Shown in pieces: positions 56,100 through 64,000 of a DNA stretch of 64,000 nucleotides. The DNA comes from Sternotherus odoratus. Taxonomy: Eukaryota; Chordata; Testudines; Kinosternidae. The notes under the pieces are model-generated. The model had not been told where the DNA came from, did no database searches, and saw only the letters and a program-made list of their open reading frames with translations. How positions within the stretch are numbered: position 1 is the first letter of the stretch; each line of letters starts with the position of its first letter. The translations under genes and the position numbers were made by a program. The stretch spans positions 251,667,644-251,731,643 of the forward strand of contig JAVMKO010000001.1 of the NCBI GenBank assembly GCA_032164245.1. Direction: 5' to 3'.

Positions 56100-56825
56100 A
56101 CACACCATGAAAAGATGGAGGTTGCCATACCAACTTTAAGCGGCTTCATCAATTAAGGTGAGCTATTATCAGCAGGAGGAAAAAAAAAACACCTTTTGAA
56201 TGGTCTATTTCAAGCAGTTAGCAAGAAGGTCTGAGTAACACTAGGGGGATTCTTTACATGGGGAAACAGATTCAATTTGCGTAATGACCCAGCCACTCCC
56301 AGTCTTTATTCAAGGCTAATTTAATGCTATCCAGTTTGCAAATTAATTCCAGTTCAGCAGTTTCTCATTGGAGTGTGTTTCTGAAGTTTTTTTGTTGAAA
56401 AATTGCCACTTTTAAGTCTGTTACTGAGTGACCAGAGAGATTGAAGTGTTCTACTGGTTTTAAAATGTTATGATTCCGGATGTCAGATTTGTGTTCATTT
56501 ATTCTTTTGCATAGTGACTGTCCGATTTGGCCACTGTACTTGGCAGAGGGGCATTGCTGGCACATGATGGAACATATCACATTGGTAGATGTGCAAGTGA
56601 ACAAGCCCCTGATGGAGTGGCTGATGTGATTAGGTCCTATGATGGTGTGACTTGGATAGATATGTGGACAGAGTTGGCACTGGGCTTTGTTGCAAGGGTA
56701 GGTTCCTGGGTTAGTGTTTTTGTTCTGTGGTGTGTGGTTGCTGGTGAGTATTTGCTTCAGGTTGGGGGACTGTCTGTAAGTGAGGATGTTCTCGTAATGT
56801 GATATATGCCATTATGTGCTAACAA
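56100..56825 (-). mobile_element. PLE fragment with degraded GIY-YIG domain (minus strand)
   Basis: On the minus strand, from about 56800 down: HYENILTYRQSPNLKQILTS, then CNKAQCQLCPHI (cysteine-rich part), NVICSIMCQQCPSAKYSGQIGQSLCKRINEHKSD, VEHFNLSGHSVTDLKVAIF. YIG has become YSG, and stops and frameshifts occur, so it is inactive. A 3' UTR follows to about 56100, with a small (CA)n at 56090-56104. It covers more of the upstream domain than the copy at 17055. It lies between two plus-strand PLE pieces. Confidence 0.78.
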
Positions 56826-57435
56826 TGACATATTGCCTTCCCCCAGAGCCCAAGCGGATGGGAGGAACTTTTGTGCATGTCCCCTCTTCATGGGCGGGGG
56901 AGATCAATGAACACAGTCTTATATCCTCTGATGTTCCACAATGGCCTGTCTGGTGTCTATAGCCTTTCTTTTGTTGGAGAGAAGATAGCCCCTCTTGTGG
57001 TGAACTGGTATTTCCCAGTTGGTAATGCTTCTCTCCTGGCTGTGGACACAATAAACCAGGGGCTAAATAGAACTTCAGATTGGTTCTCTCATTACAGTAA
57101 TTGATTGCATTTCCTGAGTTAATTTAACTGACAAGAGAAATCCATTTCAAAAGATGTTTTTTTTTTCTCCTACTGATAATGGACCATCTACATTTAACAG
57201 CCCTCTTAGAATTGATATGCTAATGTACAATTTTTTTAAAATTTTTTTCCTTTTTCTTTCTTTCTGTGTGTATAAATGCATCTTGCTTCTGTTCCATTCT
57301 ATGCATCCGATGAAGTGAGCTATAGCCCACGAAAGCTTATGCTGAAATAAACTAGTTAGTCTCTAAGGTGCTACAAGTATTCCTGGCTTTCTTTACGGAT
57401 ACAGACTAACACGGCTGCTATTCTTGAACCTGTGT
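56826..57435 (+). mobile_element. PLE C-terminus, 3' UTR and hammerhead-bearing end (plus strand)
   Basis: From about 57045 the plus strand reads DTINQGLNRTSDWFSHYSN and a stop, the protein end seen at 17055. A 3' UTR with a T-rich block and TGTATAAATGCATCTTGC follows, then the hammerhead-like core at about 57303-57350 (CCGATGA, A, GTGAG, CTATAG, CCCAC, GAAA, GCTTATGCTG) and the terminus ACAGACTAACACGGCTGCTATTC at about 57405-57427. The part from 56826 to 57040 is not recognisable as PLE on this strand; on the minus strand it may continue the reverse-transcriptase end of the neighbouring copy. Confidence 0.75.
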
Positions 57436-57949
57436 GAAGGTTGTGTTTCAAACCTGCTGCCTATTCATTTCATCGGGTGATGCCTGGTTCTTTTGACTTG
57501 CACTTCTGTTTCTGTTCTACTCCAACCCGCAAGGGTTTGGGGTAATCCTCTCATGTTATCTGCCAGTCAAGACCCCCTTAAGGGCATTGAATTGATAGGT
57601 TCTGAGTTTACTGTGTAACATTAGGATACTGGGTGGGTGTAAGTGAGATTTATGTGTCCCTGCCTTGAAGGTCAGAGGCTTAATTGCTTGTGCTGAGAAT
57701 AATTCATTTTATTACGAATTCTGTCTGCAATTAGACCACCTCAGGCTGTGAGCTTGTCATGTCTTGAACTCAGCAGGGTCTGGTCAGTGTGTGGAAGAGA
57801 GACCGCCAAAGAAAACCAAGGTTGGTACAGCAGAGTTTTGATTCAGTAGGCTCCACACTGCCCAATTAAGTTAGTACACTGCTGACAAATGCCCCAGCAT
57901 GCTTTGCTGTGTTGGGTCTTTCTTATAGATGAGACATGACTAATCATTA
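57436..57949. other. unique intron sequence
   Basis: Nothing recognised. Confidence 0.5.
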
Positions 57950-58170
57950 AAGGGTTTGTCTTCACTTGGAAAACACATTGAGGTTTGCAACTTCCACTAC
58001 CCCTCAACCCTTTTTCTAGTGAAGACCCAAGTTAGCACCTTCTACCTCAATGTAGCATGTGGAAGTCTACCCCAGGTGGAAGTCTACAATGAGGCAGAAG
58101 GTGTTAAATTGTGTCTTCACCAGGGAAAAAGTAAAGGTGTAATTCAAGGTGAGCTACGCTGAATGTGAAT
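57950..58170. repeat. MITE-like hairpin repeat (GTCTTCAC family)
   Basis: It begins AAAGGGTTTGTCTTCACTTGG, a Harbinger-MITE-like end. Inverted internal segments follow: CTAGTGAAGACC, TACCTCAATGTAG against CTACAATGAGG, and GTGTCTTCACCAGG. The right border is not resolved. Confidence 0.5.
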
Positions 58171-60605
58171 GCTCCCAAAGAGACAAAGGCAATTCCTACA
58201 AGAGGAAAATTGTTAGTACCCTTATCCTGGCCAGCCATGATATCCCAGCTAACTTCTTCTACCTCAGATCATAATTTTCTGTTACCTAAACAAACTCCCA
58301 CCCTCAGAAGTGCTGAGAAACCTGCTGATCCCATTGACTTTAGTGAGGTTTGTGGGTGCTCAGCTCACAATCTGGCTACATGTACTAAGGAGCTGGAATA
58401 TGGAATTTGGAAGTTAATTATAGGTACCCACATATCATACCTGTGGCCCTAATTAATTCATGTTGATTAACCCTGTACTTTGAAAATATAAAACAAAGAT
58501 CAACTGTGCTGCGTGATGCTGGTGCAGAATGATTGCTTCATTCTTTTACATTGGTGGCTGCATATTAACAGTGGAGGAATGATCCCTACACACATTGTTT
58601 AACACTTTTAAAATGGTTTATATTTTTAAAGTACAGGTTAATCATCATGGGATCGGCAGGTTTCTCAGCACTCCTGAAAATAATCAGATGGACCTTATCC
58701 ACGGGTCCTTCATACAGATGTAGGAGCTTAACTTTAGACACCCACATCTGAAAACTTTGGCTCAAGCCTCAAAACACTCATGTGAGGTCACAAAATATTA
58801 TTAACCCCATTTTACAGAGAGCAGCGAAGACTATCCACTATATCATGCGGCCTCTTCTATTTTCTGCTCTCAGTTATACGCAATCACCAGAGGGCTCAGA
58901 AATTATATAGTGATGCATGAATTATAAATAAGTGAATCAGTTAGGCATTAGGTCAGCTGTATCTGAGAGCAGAATTTGGCCCACAGTATATGAAGTGCAT
59001 TGGCATCCTTCTGAAAGAAAAGAACTACATGCATTATGTTATTTCATCTGCTATTTTCATGTAAGTTGTTAAAGTCAAGAACAAAAAGGGTTGTTTTTAT
59101 AAAGAGCTGAGAGGCAGGTTTCAGCATCAATTATTTTTCCCGGCCAGTGAGTCAAGAAAAGGTCTTTCCTTCCCTACTAACATCTGCTTCTTTAGTCAGA
59201 GTTCTCTTGCTAAAGGAGGCCAGCTGGCTTCTGGCAAATCAAAGTGACTTTAGCGTAAGCAATAATCAGGCATAGTGCCGTGACACCGCAGTGGTAACAT
59301 ACTGTTGCTGCTGGATTTATCTGTGAATCGAGGAAGATTCTTTCTAATCATTGGCTCGCTATTAAAAATACATTAAAGGGTGGAAAACTTATTGAGAGAT
59401 ACCTTGCAAGTTAAGCTAAGGTTTCCAGTTTAACTGAAATGTTAAATTATCCACAATTGCCCTGCCAGGCTGCTGGAGAGATTCAGCGAGTCTCAGATCT
59501 GTTTTCCTGATAGTGTCTTCATCTTGTACCAACAGCCTGAAAGAAAAATTCAGGCTTGGTAATCAGGACGTTCCATTATTTACAAGCCTGTGGCTGTGTT
59601 TATACAACCTCACATAACCTTAGCTTTGCGTCTCCTTCTGAAATATTTTCTGTTACACTAAGAAATCCAGTAAAAGTTTCATTTATTTTAAAGCTATATT
59701 ATTTCCTGGCTGATTTACACTCTTCTGGGATTCCAGGCAAAAGTTACAATTGGAAGGAAGATTCCAGTAAGGCTGCAAGGGGGAATTGGGTAAAATGATT
59801 TAGAACTACCACAAGTGTGTATATCTGTTTTTGCAAGATACCTTAAATCTTGAGCTGGGTGAAGGCCATCAAAAAAAAAAAACTGCCTGCAAGTAGTCAT
59901 TCCAGTTTTAAATGAATTTGATTCAACCACCTGGCTGCCTTATTTGAGTTCACAGGTCTACAAACATTGAAAAGTGTGCGTGGAGAGTTCATGATCAAGG
60001 GCTCACTGTCAAGCATTCATGCACGAGTGGTGTATTTTAGAGGGGTTGGGACACTGACAGCAGTTCCTCAAACGCCTCACTAGAGACCTGGCCCAGAGGA
60101 AATTAAAGTCAAACATGGATCTGACCATCCCATTTGCAAGTAGGTCTGTGACTCACCAATTATACACAATTATTTTGTGAGAATGAGAGGACAGAAAATT
60201 AAATTTAAATTCTGCATTCCAGCTAATAAGTACTAGAAACGGTGGAATTATTTTTAGGAATGACACCTCAGACAAGTCTGTATGGCTCTTAGTGTGATTG
60301 CTAGAGAACTGCTTGTGAGCAAGCCACTGAGTTAAAAAAAATAATTATAACATTAATTTAATAAAAGTCAGGAAACTTTGATCCACCTGAAGACATTCCA
60401 CAAGGAGAAAAAGGCTAACTTCATTGAGCAAATTATTCACTCATCTCTACTTAAAACATGGCTTGCTGTAGGCAGCTGGGTGTAGAGAACTGTCTTCTCC
60501 ATTTAGTAATGTATTTCACTTTGCCTGTACGCATAAATGAGTGACTGACATACCCCTAAGCATAGTTTGGAGTAATTCTTCTCATTTCTCATCTCCCCTA
60601 TACCC
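58171..60605. other. unique sequence, minor MIR remnant
   Basis: ATTAACCCCATTTTACAGAGAG near 58800-58822 reads on the complement as the MIR core (CTCTGTAAAATGGGG). A short AGAATTTGGCCC site is near 58972. Nothing else. Confidence 0.55.
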
Positions 60606-60609
60606 ACAA

Positions 60610-61205
60610 CGTCCCACTGTACAATACATATTAAACATAGTTGCTAAAATGATATTCCTGGCCTGTTGATCTGCCCACATCACCCCCACTGCCCTCAAAT
60701 TACTCCACTGGCTCTCCTTCTCCACGTTTAAACTTCCTGAATTTGGACTGAACGCCCTGCACACCTCTGCCCCTGCCAGCTTATCTGTCTTAGCCACCCA
60801 ATGCGTCCATCTCTTAATCAGCTTCAATGCCATGTTTATCTGCTTCAATTCCCCTCCCTACATATTTCCTGAGCTAGTCTTAAAAGCTGTTCTCCACTTC
60901 TCCTGAAGACTCTGTCTTCCATGACTCCTACGAGAAAGGAGTAAAGGACATTAATTTATTTTTGTAACGACACGGTTTTTATTAAATGTCTGCTTCACAT
61001 TGTTAAGTATCTTCCACGTCTTCGCTAAATATCCACCCGATCTTAGTGATGCAGTCCATGCCTTTCTCCTCTGCCCTCGCCCTATTGTTTTGTGGCATCC
61101 CTGTTTTAGACGTTAGCTGAAATTAGATTGTATGCCCTTTGGGACAGGAAGCATGTTGCCTTATCTGTACCTTGAGGCAACTTGCACACTCATAAAATAA
61201 TATTG
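60610..61205 (+). repeat. L2 LINE 3' part (ancient)
   Basis: The plus strand keeps the end of the L2 reading frame: KLLHWLSFSTFKLPEFGLNALHT with APASLSVL after it, against the family's LHWLP...FK-L-L-Y-ALHG-AP-YL--L. A 3' UTR with GATTGTATGCCCTTTGGGACAGG and TTATCTGTACCTTGAGG follows. Frames are broken; no function. Confidence 0.72.
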
Positions 61206-62279
61206 CATATGATGTTTGGATGCTGTGCTCATATCCATATCACCTGTGTTTATCTCAAGGAGGTATAGCAATCTTAGCTAGATTTTTTTTGGACAAACCA
61301 AAGGAACCATATTTTGTTTGCTGTGGTCTCAGATCTGGAAGTGGCCTGGCTAGATTTATTACGTGTTAGAATTAGATGATAGCTACCTATAATCAGAGAC
61401 ATTTTCCCTCAAACTCTTTGTACCTCTCAGAAGAAGAAACTTACAGGCAGCCCACAAGCCAAACCTGGCTCACATAGCTCTAAAATGTAATTTACAATTG
61501 TCCTTATTATCAGAGGAATGCAGCTAGTAGAGACTACAGGTCCCAGTAGGCAACCGTGTGTCTTGACTGGAGCGGCTGATGCATTGCAGCACTGGGATCA
61601 GTACCTGTACCTTTTCTAGCCTGTACCTCCCTATTAAAAGGAGAGGAAGACTGACTTCTACTCTGTTTTATACAAATTAGGTGTGGCTCTCAGGCTCTTG
61701 GCAAGTTCCTGCTACAGTCTCCAGCTGAATAAAATGTGGATACCTCTATCATGAAGACAGATGACTGAGGCCCCAACCCTACAAAAAAAAAATATCTACA
61801 CATGTTCTAAATTCTAAGCATCTGAATAATTCCTTTAAGTTCATTGTACTACCCCTGTGCTTAAAGTTCAGTACAAATATGTTTGCTGGATGTGGGTCTG
61901 CAACCCTAAATATTCTGACAGTGTCAATAACATCATGCTGAAGTTACCATCTCAAACTTTCATTTCAGCAAAGCCTGAAGGTGACCGTAACCTTCCGCCT
62001 ACCCCAGCCAGGACACAGAATCCCCTTGTGTGTTTATTTACTAGGTTTTCACACTTATTACTTTGCTTGTTTTCCACATGGCAGTCTCTAACACTGTAAG
62101 CAAGTTTTCATTTTCTGATGGGGTGATGCTCTTCTCTGCTCTGTTGAAGCCCATCTCATTGTTTATCTGTAGCCTTTGTTTTCTATGCAATAAGAGGTTT
62201 CTGATTTGATCAGACTTTTTTCTCTCTCATTTGTGCTCCATTTTTCTGTACTTTGCTTTTCATTTCAATGGAGAGATGG
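61206..62279. other. unique intron sequence
   Basis: Nothing recognised. Confidence 0.5.
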
Positions 62280-62515
62280 TGCCAGAAAAAGGACAATCTT
62301 GGTGAGCTCCAGGCTTGGAAGTCAGGGGATTTGGATTCTATTCCAATCTGTGACACAGATTTCCTGTGGGATTTTGGCAAGGCACCTAACTTCTCTGGAG
62401 CTCAATTTCACCATCAGAAAAAATAAGGATACCACCACATTCCTTCTTCACAGGGATGATGTGCGGATAAATCCATTAATGTTTGCCACTCAGAAATGCC
62501 TCTAAATAAGTTAAT
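62280..62515 (+). repeat. MIR SINE (ancient)
   Basis: Segments follow MIR in order: GGAAGTCAGGGGATTTGGATTC (B-box side), TCTGTGACACAGATTTCCTG, GATTTTGGCAAGGCACCTAAC, TTCACCATCAGAAAAAATAAGG, and CACAGGGATGATGTGCGGATAAA. It is non-coding. Confidence 0.75.
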
Positions 62516-62857
62516 TGCTTCTTGATTCAGGTGGTATGTAAGGCAGCTCATTTGAATTACCAGGATATTTCCCTCTCCTCCTCCTCTTAAAATAGAACAC
62601 TTGGGTAGAACATGTTTCATGCATCAAGCAGAAATCTTGTATGTGGTGCTGAACTTTCAGGCCGTCAAGCCTTTGCGGCTGTGCAGGAACAGATCAAATG
62701 GTGAACGATCACTACAGCTGACTGTCTGGCTAAGCACTGAAGAAGAAGACGACGCTCACACTGAGGTTACCAGAAAACTTCCATGAATCACTGAAATGTT
62801 ACCCTTAGTACTGCTATACTCATTCCTGCCACTGAGCCCATATAGCTAGGTCTAGAA

Positions 62858-63168
62858 CAGGGGTCGGCAACCTTTCAGATGTGGTGTGGCGAGTCTTCAG
62901 TTATTCACTCTAATTTAAGGTTTCACGTGCCAGTAATACATTTTAACATTTTTAGCAGGTCTCTTTCTATAAGTCTATAATACAACAATAGTTTAGTTAT
63001 GTATGTAAAGTAAATAAGATTTTTAAAATGTTTAAGAAGCTTCATTTAAAATTAAATTAAAATGCAGAGCCCCCCGGACCGGTGGCCAGGACCCAGGCAG
63101 CGTGAGTGCCACTGAAAATCAGCTCGCGTGCCACCTTCGGCACCCGTGCCATAGGTTGCCTATCCCTG
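62858..63168. mobile_element. Non-autonomous hAT, GGTCGGCAACC family
   Basis: 311 bp with ends CAGGGGTCGGCAACC and, on the complement, CAGGGATAGGCAACC. The 8-bp duplication GTCTAGAA is perfect at 62850-62857 and 63169-63176. The interior is AT-rich, followed by a short GC-rich part near the right end. No transposase. Confidence 0.93.
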
Positions 63169-63220
63169 GTCTAGAAACTAATTCCAATAAACAGAGATAT
63201 TGACAAACGTCTGAAGGTAC

Positions 63221-63560
63221 ATAGAATCATAGAATATAGGGTCGGAAGGGACCTCTGGAGGTCATCTAGTCCAACCCCCTGCTTAAAGCAGGACCAATCC
63301 CCAACTAAATCATCCCAGCCAGGGCTTTATCAAGCCTGACCTTAAAAACCTCTAAGGAAGGTGTTTCTACCACCTCCCTAGGTAACCCATTCCAATGCCT
63401 GACCACCCTCCTAGTGAAAAAGTTTTTCCTAATATCCAATCTAAGCCTTCCCAACTGCAACTTGAGACCATTACTCCTTGTTCGGTCATCTGCTACCACT
63501 GAGGACAGTCTAGATGATGTCGCATTTAGATTTAGCCACTTGTTTCCATTCACATCAGTG
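63221..63560 (-). mobile_element. CR1 LINE 3' end (minus strand) with C-terminal coding sequence
   Basis: On the minus strand, codons between 63553 and 63305 read [42 protein letters not shown] and [20 protein letters not shown], the highly conserved end of the CR1 reverse-transcriptase protein. A stop and the 3' UTR follow, finishing at about 63222 in TTCTATGATTCTAT, the CR1 terminal repeat. 5'-truncated. The open 82-codon frame is a transposon remnant, not a gene. Confidence 0.9.
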
Positions 63561-64000
63561 AGGGGAAAGGGGCTAAATCTCTCTGCTTTTACAGTTCCTG
63601 AATATCTTCTGACTGGTGACTGTTTTGCTGGTGTAGTCTATCGCTAGCTGAATTGATTGCACGGAACAATTAGTTGATTGAATTATTGTAATTTTCTTTC
63701 AATTACTTAAATTGCAAATAAGGAACCCCATCCTGCACTGAAGTCCATGGAAGTATTTCAGTGGGGACAGGAGCAGGCCAAAATCAGCTTATTAAAAAGT
63801 AGGCAGGAAAAATCTTTTGCTTTTCTAACAACAGGCAAGTAGCGGTGTGAGGAATAACAGAAAGGAGAGGAAGGTACTTAACAGAAAGAGACAGGCTATG
63901 AAAAGAAATAAAAATGAAGCAATCTGATAAGGTGTTTCATGCCTTGGCAGTCAGGCTTTCAGTTTCCAAATAAAACACCTCTCAGGACAAAAAGGCATTC
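63561..64000. other. unique intron sequence
   Basis: Nothing recognised up to the window end. Confidence 0.5.

Overview
This is eukaryotic nuclear DNA from a vertebrate, most likely a cryptodiran turtle. The evidence is the repeat set: a tRNA-headed SINE with a CR1-type tail (3419-3603), many CR1 LINE fragments, Penelope-like elements (PLEs) with a GIY-YIG endonuclease, PIF/Harbinger transposons and their MITEs, and several short hAT elements with intact 8-bp target-site duplications (TSDs). A crocodilian or another sauropsid cannot be excluded by eye. There are no bacterial genes, operons or CRISPR arrays.

I can support one host gene. The last coding exon of SIAH3 (seven in absentia homolog 3) lies on the minus strand at 7031-7624, with a clear splice acceptor just upstream. 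Bases below 7031 are its 3' UTR and downstream flank. Everything from 7625 to 64000 is upstream of that exon on the gene's strand, and is probably SIAH3 intron 1 plus possibly 5' flank. I did not find the first exon by eye.

Layout: 1-7000, downstream flank with one PLE-derived unit, one tRNA-SINE, one MITE and a MIR/L2 tail. 7-12 kb, SIAH3 exon and unique intron with one hAT. 12-22 kb, a dense repeat block: PLE end, CR1, a LINE with a broken catalytic motif, a GC-rich repeat, a PLE with a GIY-YIG reading frame, a fossil Harbinger transposase, and a CR1 carrying three separate hAT insertions. 22-31 kb, nested hairpin-rich MITEs, a hAT, MIR and small MITEs in unique sequence. 31.8-33.9 kb, a Harbinger composite with an open Myb/SANT-like frame and a deleted transposase. 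35-43 kb, two LTRs with short TSDs, hATs (one CpG-rich with a long palindrome) and a CR1 fragment. 43-48 kb, Harbinger MITEs and a CR1 interrupted by a DNA transposon. 48.6 kb and 54.4-57.4 kb, further PLE units, the second inside an L1. 58-64 kb, mostly unique sequence with L2, MIR, hAT and CR1.

The least ordinary signal is a recurring design: three independent insertions (772-852, 48607-48787, 55125-55374), each made of two inverted PLE ends joined head to head and flanked by 12-14 bp direct repeats. The two longer ones, and the PLE 3' ends elsewhere, carry a hammerhead-ribozyme-like core. Coordinates of diverged repeats are approximate unless a TSD is given.
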